Positions 46,363-55,113 of a stretch of DNA of 64,000 nt are shown here, in pieces. Position 1 is the first letter of the stretch. Each line of letters opens with the position of its first letter. This DNA comes from Streptomyces rubradiris. GTDB lineage: Bacteria; Actinomycetota; Actinomycetes; Streptomycetales; Streptomycetaceae. Below the pieces are notes generated by a model. That model searched no databases. It was not told where the DNA came from and was given only the letters and a program-made list of their open reading frames with translations. The stretch is taken from positions 3,224,001 through 3,288,000 of the forward strand of contig NZ_BNEA01000015.1 in assembly GCF_016860525.1 (NCBI RefSeq). Direction: 5' to 3'. Position numbers and translations under genes: made by a program.

Positions 46363-47874
46363 GTGAACGACCGTCACCCGTCGGGGACGATGACCACCCC
46401 GGCCCCGGCTTCCGACGCCTCCACCGGGCACTACGCGCCGTACGGAGCACAGGAAGCCTCCTACGACGACCTCACCACGTACGGCGGCTACGACGCCACC
46501 GGTTTTACCGACGGTTCCGGCAGCACGGCCTTCCACGCGGACCCGCTCTTCGGCAGCCTCCCGGGCAGCGAGCCGACCACCGGCGCGTACGGCACCGGCC
46601 AGTGGCAGACCGGCACCGGCCAGTTCCCGGCCTACGACGCGTACGCGGCCGGACATGCCGGCGCCTACGACTCCGGTGTCTACGACAGCACCGCCTGGAC
46701 CGTCCCCGCGCAGGCCACCGGAAACGATGTCAGCGGCCAGTGGGACACGAGCACCTGGCAGCAGACCGGCCCCTCGGGCTCCGCCGACACCACCCAGCAG
46801 TGGACGTGGGGCACCCAGTCCTGCGACACGGGCGCGTACGACGCCACGCAGTGGAACTCCGCCGGACAGACGGCGCCGGCCGAACCCGAGCAGGACGGGG
46901 AACCGTTCGACCAGCAGGCCACCGCGACGTTCGAGGCGGTCGGCGCCCCTCCGGGCGGACCGGCCACGCCCACGGCCTTCGCGCGGGAGCCGTACGGCGA
47001 CACCGGGCTCACCGAGCCGCCGTCCGCCTCCGGCGAAGCGGACGCCACCGGCGAACTGCCCGCCATGGGCGGCCTGCTGGACGGCCAGGAGGAGATCACC
47101 CCGGTGCCGGCGGCCCGCACGGGCTCACGCGGTGCGGCCCGCTCCCGGCGCCGCACGCCCGCCAAGCGCTCGGCGCTGCTGACCGTCGCCGTGCCCTCGG
47201 CCTGCGTGATGGGGGTCGCGGGGATCGCCGCCGCCTCGGTCGGAGCGCTCGGCGACGACTCCAAGGACACCTCCACCACCGCCGCGGACGCGCAGCCGGT
47301 CAAACCCGCGGTCGCCAACAGCAAGCTGGACTCCCAGCTCCAGACCCTCTCCGCCGGTGCCGACGACTTCGCCGACCGGGCGAGCCGCACCCAGGAGCGG
47401 ATCGACCTCAAGGCGCAGCAGGAACTGGAGAAGAAGAAGGCGGCGGCAGCGGCCGCGCTCAAGGAGCGGCTGCGCCCCAAGTTCGCGCTGCCGGTCGCGC
47501 AGCACGGACTGAGCGCCTACTACGGCCAGGCCGGCATCAACTGGATGTCGGTGCACACCGGCATCGACTTCCCGGTCGCCTACGGCACCCCGGTACTGGC
47601 CGCCACCGACGGCACCGTCACCACCAAGCTGAACAGCGCCTACGGCAACATGATGATCGTGACGGCGAAGGACGGCACGGAGACCTGGTACTGCCACCTG
47701 TCCGGCTACCGCGTCGCCCCCGGCACGACCGTCAAGGCCGGCGAGCCCATCGCCTACTCCGGCAACTCCGGCAACTCCACCGGCCCGCACCTGCACTTCG
47801 AGGTACGGCCGGCGGGCGGATCGGCCATCGACCCGCTGTCGTGGCTGCGCAGCCACGGCCTGGACCCCACCTAG
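46363..47874 (+). CDS. M23 family metallopeptidase
   Basis: The 503-residue protein has a 270-residue Tyr/Thr/Gln-rich cytoplasmic part, a basic patch and hydrophobic segment (LLTVAVPSACVMGVAGIAAASVGAL), a coiled coil (KLDSQLQTLSAGADDFADRASRTQERIDLKAQQELEKKKAAAAAALKERL), and a C-terminal LytM/M23 domain. Zinc ligands are in VHTGIDFPVAYGTPV (HxxxD), WYCHLSG, and GPHLHFEVR. It should cut peptide cross-links of peptidoglycan outside the membrane. GTG at 46363 is chosen for GAGAAG just upstream, with TTG at 46360 as alternative. The orthologue in M. tuberculosis (Rv0950c) is also next to uvrD1. Confidence 0.92.
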   Translation: MNDRHPSGTMTTPAPASDASTGHYAPYGAQEASYDDLTTYGGYDATGFTDGSGSTAFHADPLFGSLPGSEPTTGAYGTGQWQTGTGQFPAYDAYAAGHAGAYDSGVYDSTAWTVPAQATGNDVSGQWDTSTWQQTGPSGSADTTQQWTWGTQSCDTGAYDATQWNSAGQTAPAEPEQDGEPFDQQATATFEAVGAPPGGPATPTAFAREPYGDTGLTEPPSASGEADATGELPAMGGLLDGQEEITPVPAARTGSRGAARSRRRTPAKRSALLTVAVPSACVMGVAGIAAASVGALGDDSKDTSTTAADAQPVKPAVANSKLDSQLQTLSAGADDFADRASRTQERIDLKAQQELEKKKAAAAAALKERLRPKFALPVAQHGLSAYYGQAGINWMSVHTGIDFPVAYGTPVLAATDGTVTTKLNSAYGNMMIVTAKDGTETWYCHLSGYRVAPGTTVKAGEPIAYSGNSGNSTGPHLHFEVRPAGGSAIDPLSWLRSHGLDPT

Positions 47875-47880
47875 CCGACA

Positions 47881-47907
47881 GGGCCCCGCTTCCGGCGGGG
47901 CCCTTTT
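47881..47907 (+). terminator. Intrinsic terminator after the M23 gene
   Basis: GGGCCCCGC/GCGGGGCCC (9 bp) with a 5-base loop followed by TTTT: a classical terminator, also able to stop convergent pcrA transcripts. Confidence 0.92.
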
Positions 47908-47913
47908 CGCGGG

Positions 47914-50385
47914 CTACAGCTTCTCCACCGGCGCGTACCGCAGCAGCAGCCGCTTCGGCTTGGCGTCGCCGAAGTCGATCGTCGCCTCCGCGTTGGCGCC
48001 CGTGCCCTTCACCGCGACGACCGTGCCGAGCCCGAACTGGTCGTGCGTGACCCGGTCCCCGACGGCCAGCGCGACCACCGGCTTCTCCGCCGTGCGCCGG
48101 GTGGCGAAGCCGGACGCCCCCGAAGCCGAGGAACGCGAACGGGACGAGGACAGCGAGGCCGCGACCCCGGACGCCGGCGCCGTGGCCCCGGTCCGCTTCC
48201 ACTCCACATGGGCGGGCGGGATCTCCTCCAGGAAGCGGGAGGGCGGGTTGTACGACGGCTGGCCCCAGGCGCTGCGCAGCGCCGCGCGCGTGAGATACAG
48301 CCGCTCCCGCGCGCGCGTGATGCCGACGTACGCCAGGCGCCGCTCCTCCTCCAGCTCCTTGGTCTGGCCGAGGGCCCGCATGTGCGGGAAGACCCCGTCC
48401 TCCATGCCGGTCAGGAACACCACCGGGAACTCCAGGCCCTTGGCGGTGTGCAGGGTCATCAGCGTGATGACGCCGCCGCCGTCCTCCTCGTCGGGGATCT
48501 GGTCGGAGTCGGCGACCAGGGCGACCTGCTCCAGGAAGTCGGCCAGCGTCCCCTGCTCGCCCTCCCCGCGCTCCTGCTCGAACTCCAGGGCCACGGCCGC
48601 GAGTTCCTGGAGGTTCTCGATCCGGGTCTCGTCCTGCGGGTCGGTGGAGGACTGGAGTTCGGCCAGATATCCGGTACGTTCCAGGACCGCCTCCAGGACG
48701 GTGGCCGGGCCGGCGCCGGACTCGACGATCGTGCGCAGCTCCTCCATCAGCGCGTTGAACCGCTTGACCGCGTTGGTGGAACGCGCGGCCATGCCGTACG
48801 CCTCGTCCACCCGCTTCAGGGCCTGCGGGAAGCTGATCTTCTCGCGCTGGGAAAGGGCGTCGATCATCGCCTCCGCGCGCTCGCCGATGCCCCGCTTGGG
48901 CACGTTGAGGATGCGGCGCAGCGGCACCGAGTCCTCGGGGTTGGCGAGGACGCGCAGGTAGGCGAGGACGTCCCGGACCTCCTTGCGCTCGTAGAAGCGG
49001 ACCCCGCCGACGACCTTGTAGGGCAGGCCGACGCGGATGAAGACCTCTTCGAAGACACGGGACTGGGCGTTGGTGCGGTAGAAGACGGCGACGTCCGAGG
49101 CACGCGCCTCGCCCGCGTCGACCAGGCGGTCTATCTCGTCGGCGACGAACTGGGCCTCGTCGTGCTCGGTGTCGGCGACGTACCCGACGATCCGGGAGCC
49201 CTGGCCGGCGTTGGTCCACAGGTTCTTCGGACGGCGGGACTCGTTGCGCTCGATGACCGCGTTGGCGGCGGACAGGATGGTCTGCGTGGAGCGGTAGTTC
49301 TGCTCCAGCAGGATCGTCGTCGCGTCCGGGTAGTCCTCCTCGAACTGGAGGATGTTGCGGATCGTCGCGCCCCGGAAGGCGTAGATCGACTGGTCCGCGT
49401 CACCCACGACGCACAGCTCGGCCGGCGGGACGTCGTACTCGCCCGGCGGGGCGTCCCCCTCGCCGGCGGTGTGCTCCCCCGTGCCCACGAGTTCCCGGAC
49501 GAGGGCGTACTGGGCGTGGTTGGTGTCCTGGTACTCGTCGACCAGGACGTGCCGGAAGCGGCGGCGGTAGTGCTCGGCGACGTCCGGGAAGGCGCGCAGC
49601 AGGTTGACCGTCGTCATGATCAGGTCGTCGAAGTCCAGCGCGTTGGCCTCGCGCAGCCGCGACTGGTAGAGCGCGTACGCCTGCGCGAGGGTCTTCTCGA
49701 AGCCGTCGGCGGCCTGGGCGGCGAAGTCCTCCTCGTCGATCAGCTCGTTCTTCAGGTTGCTGATCTTGGCGCTGAAGGACTTGGGCGGGAAGCGCTTGGG
49801 GTCGAGGTCCAGGTCGCGGCAGACCAGGGCCATCAGGCGCTTGCTGTCGGCTGCGTCGTAGATCGAGAACGACGAGGTGAAGCCGAGCTTCTTGCTCTCC
49901 CGGCGCAGGATGCGCACGCACGCGCTGTGGAAAGTCATCACCCACATGGCGTTCGCGCGCGGGCCGACGAGCTGCTCGACGCGCTCCTTCATCTCGCCCG
50001 CGGCCTTGTTGGTGAAGGTGATCGCGAGGATCTGGCCCGGGTGGACGTTCCGCTCGGCCAGCAGGTGGGCGATGCGGTGGGTGAGCACGCGGGTCTTGCC
50101 GGAGCCGGCGCCGGCGACGATGAGCAGCGGGGAGCCGGCGTGCACGACAGCGGCGCGCTGGTTCTCGTTCAGCCCCTCCAGGAGGGCCGCCGGGTCCAGC
50201 GCGGGACGCGGGGCGCCGTCGCGGTAGTGGGTGTCCCGGTCCGGCGGCACGTCGAACTTCCCGCCGAACAGATCGTCCGGAATCGACTCCGGAGCGTGAT
50301 CGTCCTCGGGCGGCGGGGGTTCCTCCTCGTGCCCGCGAGGGGCCTGGAGGTCCGCCAGGAAGCTGTCGTCAAAGAGGCTGCTCAT
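47914..50385 (-). CDS. pcrA: ATP-dependent DNA helicase PcrA/UvrD1
   Basis: This 823-residue superfamily 1A helicase unwinds DNA 3'-5' in repair and clears stalled polymerases. Motifs: Q motif LNENQRAAV, Walker A VAGAGSGKTRVLTHR, motif Ia AITFTNKAAGEMKERV, motif II VLVDEYQDTNHAQY, motif III GDADQSIYAFRGA, motif V MTLHTAKGLEFPVVFL and motif VI YVGITRARERLYL. The C-terminal end (GLGTVVAVKGTGANAEATIDFGDAKPKRLLLRYAPVEKL) is the Tudor-like RNA polymerase-binding domain. ATG at 50385 follows a damage-type promoter with a nine-base leader, giving a near-leaderless mRNA. Confidence 0.97.
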   Translation of the reverse strand: MSSLFDDSFLADLQAPRGHEEEPPPPEDDHAPESIPDDLFGGKFDVPPDRDTHYRDGAPRPALDPAALLEGLNENQRAAVVHAGSPLLIVAGAGSGKTRVLTHRIAHLLAERNVHPGQILAITFTNKAAGEMKERVEQLVGPRANAMWVMTFHSACVRILRRESKKLGFTSSFSIYDAADSKRLMALVCRDLDLDPKRFPPKSFSAKISNLKNELIDEEDFAAQAADGFEKTLAQAYALYQSRLREANALDFDDLIMTTVNLLRAFPDVAEHYRRRFRHVLVDEYQDTNHAQYALVRELVGTGEHTAGEGDAPPGEYDVPPAELCVVGDADQSIYAFRGATIRNILQFEEDYPDATTILLEQNYRSTQTILSAANAVIERNESRRPKNLWTNAGQGSRIVGYVADTEHDEAQFVADEIDRLVDAGEARASDVAVFYRTNAQSRVFEEVFIRVGLPYKVVGGVRFYERKEVRDVLAYLRVLANPEDSVPLRRILNVPKRGIGERAEAMIDALSQREKISFPQALKRVDEAYGMAARSTNAVKRFNALMEELRTIVESGAGPATVLEAVLERTGYLAELQSSTDPQDETRIENLQELAAVALEFEQERGEGEQGTLADFLEQVALVADSDQIPDEEDGGGVITLMTLHTAKGLEFPVVFLTGMEDGVFPHMRALGQTKELEEERRLAYVGITRARERLYLTRAALRSAWGQPSYNPPSRFLEEIPPAHVEWKRTGATAPASGVAASLSSSRSRSSASGASGFATRRTAEKPVVALAVGDRVTHDQFGLGTVVAVKGTGANAEATIDFGDAKPKRLLLRYAPVEKL

Positions 50386-50394
50386 CGCTCTCCG

Positions 50395-50417
50395 AGTCTA
50401 GGGCGCCCCACCGACAA
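50395..50417 (-). promoter_or_regulatory. DNA-damage-type promoter of pcrA
   Basis: On the minus strand TTGTCGGTG, eight bases (GGGCGCCC), then TAGACT: an exact match to TTGTCRGTG-N8-TAnnnT. The -10 ends nine bases before the ATG. Confidence 0.8.
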
Positions 50418-50562
50418 CCGGTCGCCGTCCCCGGAACATGGCCCGTTTCCGGGCCGGTTGATCTTCCCCGCGCACCGCGTCACCCAGCGGAAACACTTGG
50501 CCACCAACGCGCGGCCCGCCACCCGGGTCACGGAAACGTATCGGACAGAGCGTGCGCCAACC

Positions 50563-50592
50563 TTCACAGAAGACTCACGAGTTGGCTAGGTT
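50563..50592 (+). promoter_or_regulatory. SigA/HrdB-like promoter of NlpC-like gene
   Basis: TTCACA and TAGGTT are separated by 18 bases. The start point would be near 50599, giving a leader of about 207 nt. Confidence 0.55.
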
Positions 50593-50609
50593 GCCGTCAG
50601 GCCGCACGA

Positions 50610-50790
50610 CCGCCCTCCGGCGAACGTCGCCGGGCCGTACGGCCTCCGCCGAGTCCGGCACGCCCCGCGCGGTGCCCGGAGCCGGGGACCCACCGGTCCT
50701 GGGCCGAATCGGCCCGCTCCCGCCCGGGACGAAGCCGTGGGGCACCCCGTGCCGGCACCCGCCCGAGCCCACCGGCAGGCGGCAGCACGG
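50610..50790 (+). ncRNA. Degenerate ydaO-type (c-di-AMP) riboswitch
   Basis: The leader contains GGAGCCGGGGACCCACCGG at 50678 onward, then TGGGCCGAATCGG, CCGTGGGG and CCGCCCGAGCCC, in the order of the ydaO consensus blocks (GAGCxGGGGACCCA, GGGGUGAAUC, GUAGGG, CCGAACCCGACAGCUAACC). The last block has lost its GACAGCUAACC part. Streptomyces use this riboswitch before several cell-wall hydrolase genes. Ligand binding may be lost here. Confidence 0.6.
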
Positions 50791-50805
50791 AAGGAGTCGC
50801 CTCCC

Positions 50806-52443
50806 TTGGCGTCGCACCGCAAGCCGCGCCCCGGCGGCAGCCGGCCGGCAGTCGTCCACACCCCCACCCCGGCCGCCGCCCCGACCTCCACGGCCGCGGT
50901 GTCCTCCCAGCCCGCCGAATCCGCCCTCACGGCCGGCCAGGACATCCCGACTCCGGAGGAGGTCGCCCGCAAGATCGACGCTTTCTACCGCCAGGCGCAG
51001 TCGGCACTGGCGGCATCGGGCGAGGGCAGCGGCGCCGGGGAGTGGTGGGGGCGGAGGGCGCGAGGGGCGCGAGGGGTGCCTACGGCGCCGGATGGGCGCG
51101 TGCGGGGGGTACCCGCGGCGCGAGACGGGCGTGGGCAGCAGGAGGTGCCCGCGGCCCGAGATGGGCGTGGGGAGCGATCCGGGGGCGGGGGACGGTACGG
51201 GGGGACTGAGGGTGAGCGGGCCCGGCGCGCCGACGCTGCCGGGGGCGGGCCACGAGCCGGAGGCGCCGGGCTGGGCGGGGGTGCCGGATGGAGGGGGCGT
51301 CCGGAACCGGCCGGGTGGTCCGAGCCGGCCGAGCGGGCCGGGATCCCGCGTGCCGCGGAGAGCAGTCTTCAGCGGCTCCGTGACGAGGTCGCGCGGCGGG
51401 CCCGGCAGCGCACTCTGCCCGGCGCGCGAGGCATGGTCCCGGCTCAGCGCGGCACCGGGCAGTCCGGGCCGGGCATGAGCCAGGCCGGGCCCGGCACCAC
51501 GCAGACCGAGCCGGGCATCAGCCAGGCCGGGCCCGGCACAGGGCAGGCAGGGCGGCGCGTGGAGCAGAGCGAGCGCCGTGTCCACCACACCGGGCACAAC
51601 AGGAACCCAGCCGAGCCGTGCGTCGATGAGTCCCAGGGCGGTACCGGCCTCACCGGGCCCGGGACCAGCGGCCCCGCCGCACACGGCATCGGCCACACCA
51701 CGGGTGACACCGGCCACACCACACGCGGGGCCGACCACGCCACGCGCGGGACCGGCAAGGTCAGCCGCAGTACCGGCGTAGTCGGGCACGCCACCATCCC
51801 CGCCGGAAGCCCGGCGGCCCTCGCTCCACCTCACCGCACCACGGCGCCCCCTCAAGCCATGCAGGCCCCGCCGCCCGTCCAGGAAGCGGTCGGCGTGGCA
51901 GCACCGACGGGCAGCCGGCCGAAGCCCGTCGGCCGGCGGCCAGCCACCCCCGCCCGTCGGCCGGACACCACCGTCGGCGGGCCGAAGGCCGCCAAGGGCG
52001 TCAGCAGGGAAAAGCTCACCCACGCGCGCGTGCTGCTGTCCCAACGGATCGCCCGGGCCCCCGGCACACCCCGGGAGACGTACGCGACCAAGGCCGGCAA
52101 GGCCGTCGCCTTCGCCCGTGCCCAGCTCGGGAAACCATGTGTGTGGGGCGCCGCCGGCCCCGGCTCCTACGACGGCGCCGGGCTCACCCAGGCCGCCTGG
52201 AAGTCCGCCGGTGTCACCCTCCCGCGCACGGCACCCCAGCAGGCCGGCGTCGGCATCCCGGTACCGCCGGCCGAGGCGCGACCAGGTGACCTGGTCTTCT
52301 TCCGCGACGACGCCGGCCACGTAGGACTCTGCACGGGCAACGGCATGATGATCCACGCGCCGAGGCCGGGTGCGTACGTCCGCGAGGAACCGGTCTCCGC
52401 CCTCGGCGAGGCGGCCGTCCACAGCGTGGTGCGGCCGGGCTGA
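50806..52443 (+). CDS. NlpC/P60-like protein lacking the catalytic cysteine
   Basis: The 545-residue protein begins (TTG at 50806, AAGGAG nine bases upstream) like its neighbour at 53289 (xASHRKPR vs xAAHRKPP) and ends with an NlpC/P60 domain, but the active-site sequence is YDGAGLTQAAW: Gly457 replaces the catalytic Cys of the usual DCSGL. The His of GHVGL (505) and the IHAP segment remain. In between is a 300-residue Gly/Ala/Thr/Arg-rich linker with degenerate repeats (GPGISQAGPGT type). No convincing signal peptide is seen. It may be a non-catalytic peptidoglycan-binding or regulatory homologue. Confidence 0.82.
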   Translation: MASHRKPRPGGSRPAVVHTPTPAAAPTSTAAVSSQPAESALTAGQDIPTPEEVARKIDAFYRQAQSALAASGEGSGAGEWWGRRARGARGVPTAPDGRVRGVPAARDGRGQQEVPAARDGRGERSGGGGRYGGTEGERARRADAAGGGPRAGGAGLGGGAGWRGRPEPAGWSEPAERAGIPRAAESSLQRLRDEVARRARQRTLPGARGMVPAQRGTGQSGPGMSQAGPGTTQTEPGISQAGPGTGQAGRRVEQSERRVHHTGHNRNPAEPCVDESQGGTGLTGPGTSGPAAHGIGHTTGDTGHTTRGADHATRGTGKVSRSTGVVGHATIPAGSPAALAPPHRTTAPPQAMQAPPPVQEAVGVAAPTGSRPKPVGRRPATPARRPDTTVGGPKAAKGVSREKLTHARVLLSQRIARAPGTPRETYATKAGKAVAFARAQLGKPCVWGAAGPGSYDGAGLTQAAWKSAGVTLPRTAPQQAGVGIPVPPAEARPGDLVFFRDDAGHVGLCTGNGMMIHAPRPGAYVREEPVSALGEAAVHSVVRPG

Positions 52444-52492
52444 CGCCGACGCGGGTTCGGCATCGGACGCCGTGACCAGGGCGTGCCGGAGA

Positions 52493-52846
52493 TCAGGTCC
52501 AGAGGACGGCGATGAAGATGTTGGCCATGGTCAGCAGGCCGACCAGTCCGAAGACACCCTTGTCGATCCGCTCTTCGTCGCGCTTCACGTAGACCAGGCC
52601 CAGGATCACGATCAGCAGGGCCAGCTTCACCCCGAGCTTGATGTTGTCGAGGTGGTGGTCGTCTGCCTGGTTGAGGCCGATCAGAACCACACCGGTGACC
52701 AGCATGGTGAGCGCGCCGTGCAGCATCCCGGGCACGAACCGGGCCGTGCCCTGGCCCATCGCCTTCACCTGGGTGAGGAAACCGCCGAGCAGCGCGGCGA
52801 TTCCGATGATGTGCAGGCCGACGAAGAGATGGATGAGTACGTCCAT
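52493..52846 (-). CDS. Small four-helix membrane protein
   Basis: The 117-residue protein has four hydrophobic helices (LIHLFVGLHIIGIAALLGGFL, MLHGALTMLVTGVVLIGL, LGVKLALLIVILGLVYV, FGLVGLLTMANIFIAVLW) joined by short charged loops (NQADDHHLDN, KRDEERIDK). No named family is recognised; similar proteins are present in other Streptomyces at this place. ATG at 52846 is chosen because the upstream in-frame sequence is an implausible poly-Gly run. It sits between the two NlpC/P60 genes on the opposite strand. Confidence 0.75.
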   Translation of the reverse strand: MDVLIHLFVGLHIIGIAALLGGFLTQVKAMGQGTARFVPGMLHGALTMLVTGVVLIGLNQADDHHLDNIKLGVKLALLIVILGLVYVKRDEERIDKGVFGLVGLLTMANIFIAVLWT

Positions 52847-53288
52847 GGAGCCGGAGCCTAACGAGCCTCCGCCCACCGCCCCGCCACCGACCCCTGCCGA
52901 CGGCCCGCCACCACCGCCTCCCCCACTTCCCGAACCCCGCATCGGATCATGCATAAATGCGCCCCATAGCACCCCACCACTCCCGCCAGTAACCGTTTCC
53001 CCGCTTTGATCACCACGCTCCGTGAAGACGACGGCTCCGGAGCAGCCATGTGATCGCATACGGACACACAGCGGTCGATGGAAGCCAGTTCCGCACACCG
53101 CGTTACCGACCCGTCACCACCGTTTTAGCGTCCTCCCCCAGGTGACCGGCTCCCCATTGCCGCCCACGGCAACCGGCCACCACCGCCGAGAAGGGCCCGG
53201 CGGCGGCCGATCCCCCTGTACGGGCCGCCGCGGGGCACGTATCGACCGCCCGGTCGTACGAGTCGCAGGAAGGACGTGACGGTTCCAG
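52847..53288. other. Divergent region before the second NlpC/P60 gene
   Basis: This 442-base gap contains promoters for both neighbours, a 9-bp hairpin GCGGCGGCC/GGCCGCCGC (53200-53231) in the leader of the NlpC/P60 gene, and AGGAAGG (53267) upstream of the start. I looked for c-di-AMP riboswitch blocks and did not find them. No further gene is seen. Confidence 0.5.
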
Positions 53289-54353
53289 GTGGCAGCCCAC
53301 CGCAAGCCCCCACAGCACCCGCTCACCGGCCATACGGTCCGGACGGCCGCCGCTCTCGCCCTGGCGGGCGCGGCCGCCGCGACCTGCTTCGACGGGACGG
53401 GACACGCCGCGCCCCAGCCGACTCCGTCACAGGTCAAGGCCAGGGTGGCGGCGTTGTACCGGGAGGCCGAGGCCGCGACCGAGAAGTACAACGGGACGAA
53501 GGAGGAGGCGGACGCGGCCCAGCGGCGGCTGAGCGCGCTGCAGGACGAGACCGCCCGCAGGCAGCAGAGGCTGAATGCGGCCCGGAACGCCCTGGGCTCG
53601 ATCGCGGCGGCGCGGTACCGGGACGGCGCGATCGCCCCGGCCTGGCAACTGGCCCTCTCCAGCGACCCCGACCGGTACCTGGACGGTGCCGCCCTCGCCG
53701 AGCGGGCCGACGACCGGCAGGCCGCCGTGGTGTCGCGGGTCCGCCGGCAGTTGCGGGAGATCGAGCGGCTGCGCGGCGCAGCCCGCGTCGAGGTGAAGTC
53801 GCTGCGGTCCCGGCAGGCCGAGCTGCGCCGGCACAAGAAGACCGTCACCGGCAAGCTGGACGAGGCCCGGCGGCTGCTCGCCCGACTGTCGCCGCGCCAA
53901 CGCGACGAGATCACCGGCGCCGACGGCCCGGCGGAGCGCGCCTCCCGGTCGGCCGCCGATCCGCGGGAGCCGCTGGAGCGGGCCGGATCCGTCCCGGCCC
54001 CCGGCGGGCGCGCGGCGGTGGCCGTCGCCTACGCCTACGGCAAGCTCGGCAGCCCCTATGTGTGGGGTGCCACCGGTCCGAACGCCTTCGACTGCTCGGG
54101 CCTGGTCCAGGCCGCCTACCGCGCCGCCGGTCTCTCCCTGCCGCGCACCTCCTACGCCCAGATCGACGCGGGCCGGCGGGTCTCCCGCTCGGAGCTGCGC
54201 CCGGGCGACCTGGTGTTCTTCTACCCGGGCATCAGCCACGTCGGCATCTACGTGGGCGGCGGCCGGATGATCCACGCCCCGAACCCGTCGGCTCCGGTCC
54301 GCCTGGACCCGATCGACCAGATGCCCTTCGCGGGGGCGACCAGGGTGGCGTGA
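53289..54353 (+). CDS. NlpC/P60 endopeptidase with coiled coil
   Basis: The 354-residue secreted protein has a signal-like hydrophobic segment (TAAALALAGAAAATC), a long coiled coil (residues about 50-215, rich in Glu, Arg and Ala), and a C-terminal NlpC/P60 domain with YVWGATGPNAFDCSGLVQAAY (catalytic Cys269), GDLVFFYPGISHVGIY (His317) and IHAPNP (His329). It is expected to cut D-Glu/meso- or LL-DAP bonds in stem peptides, like RipA-type proteins. GTG 53289 is the likely start although the ribosome-binding site is about 15 bases away. It is the active counterpart of the neighbouring pseudoenzyme. Confidence 0.92.
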   Translation: MAAHRKPPQHPLTGHTVRTAAALALAGAAAATCFDGTGHAAPQPTPSQVKARVAALYREAEAATEKYNGTKEEADAAQRRLSALQDETARRQQRLNAARNALGSIAAARYRDGAIAPAWQLALSSDPDRYLDGAALAERADDRQAAVVSRVRRQLREIERLRGAARVEVKSLRSRQAELRRHKKTVTGKLDEARRLLARLSPRQRDEITGADGPAERASRSAADPREPLERAGSVPAPGGRAAVAVAYAYGKLGSPYVWGATGPNAFDCSGLVQAAYRAAGLSLPRTSYAQIDAGRRVSRSELRPGDLVFFYPGISHVGIYVGGGRMIHAPNPSAPVRLDPIDQMPFAGATRVA

Positions 54354-54381
54354 GGGACGGGTGCGGGCGGGCCCGTGGGGG

Positions 54382-55113
54382 TCAGACCAGCCGGCGCGCG
54401 GTCGCCCAGCGGGTCAGCTCGTGCCGGTTGGACAGCTGGAGCTTGCGCAGGACCGCCGAGACATGGGACTCGACCGTCTTCACCGAGATGTACAGCTGCT
54501 TGGCGATCTCCTTGTAGGCGTAGCCCCGGGCGATCAGGCGCAGCACCTCGCGTTCGCGCTGGGTGAGGCGGTCCAGGTCCTCGTCCACGGGCGGGGCGTC
54601 GGTGGAGGCGAAGGCGTCCAGAACGAACCCGGCCAGCCGCGGGGAGAAGACGGCGTCCCCCTCCTGGACGCGGAAGATCGAGTCGATCAGGTCGGCGCCG
54701 GTGATGGTCTTGGTGACATAGCCGCGGGCGCCGCCGCGGATCACCCCGATCACGTCCTCGGCGGCGTCCGACACGGACAACGCGAGGAAGCGGACGGGCC
54801 GCTCGGCGTCGGCCGTCAGGGCCGCGCAGCGGCGCAGCACCTCGACCCCGCCGCCGCCCGGGAGGTGCACGTCGAGGAGGACCACCTCGGGCCGGGTGGC
54901 GGTGATGACCGCGACCGCCTGGTCGACATCGGCTGCCTCGCCGACCACCTCGACGCCGGTCTCGGCGGTCTGGCCGATCTCGGCCTGGACGCCGGTGCGG
55001 AACATCCGGTGGTCGTCCACGAGTACCACCCGCACGTGCCGCCCGTCCGCGCCGGCACCGGGCCGGTCCTCCGCCGCCCCCACCGTGCCGTTCGCCTCGG
55101 TCGCGTCGCTCAT
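54382..55113 (-). CDS. NarL/LuxR-type response regulator
   Basis: The 243-residue protein has a receiver domain (VRVVLVDDHRMFRTGVQAEI, phospho-acceptor in VVLLDVHLPGGGG, K in GYVTKTITGADL) and a LuxR-type helix-turn-helix (LTQREREVLRLIARGYAYKEIAKQLYISVKTVESHVSAVLRKLQLSNRHEL). It is coupled by four bases (ATGA) to the PspC-domain histidine kinase, its obvious partner. It resembles the LiaR/LnrK class. Targets probably include the divergent PspC/LiaF-like operon. Confidence 0.95.
   Translation of the reverse strand: MSDATEANGTVGAAEDRPGAGADGRHVRVVLVDDHRMFRTGVQAEIGQTAETGVEVVGEAADVDQAVAVITATRPEVVLLDVHLPGGGGVEVLRRCAALTADAERPVRFLALSVSDAAEDVIGVIRGGARGYVTKTITGADLIDSIFRVQEGDAVFSPRLAGFVLDAFASTDAPPVDEDLDRLTQREREVLRLIARGYAYKEIAKQLYISVKTVESHVSAVLRKLQLSNRHELTRWATARRLV

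Larger units (their letters stand above)
50386..50805. other. Divergent region between pcrA and NlpC/P60-like gene
   Basis: This 420-base gap holds the pcrA damage-type promoter (50395-50417), a housekeeping-type promoter toward the right (50563-50592) and a roughly 200-nt leader with a degenerate c-di-AMP riboswitch. Between 50418 and 50560 I see nothing. Confidence 0.6.

Noticed and set aside
50806..52443. Calling the NlpC/P60-like gene a pseudogene
   Set aside because: The frame is intact for 545 codons with a ribosome-binding site and promoter; loss of the cysteine alone indicates a pseudoenzyme rather than a broken gene.
52847..53098. Longer N-terminus for the four-helix membrane protein
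   Set aside because: The extension is a poly-Gly/Ser run followed by promoter-like DNA and lacks a ribosome-binding site.
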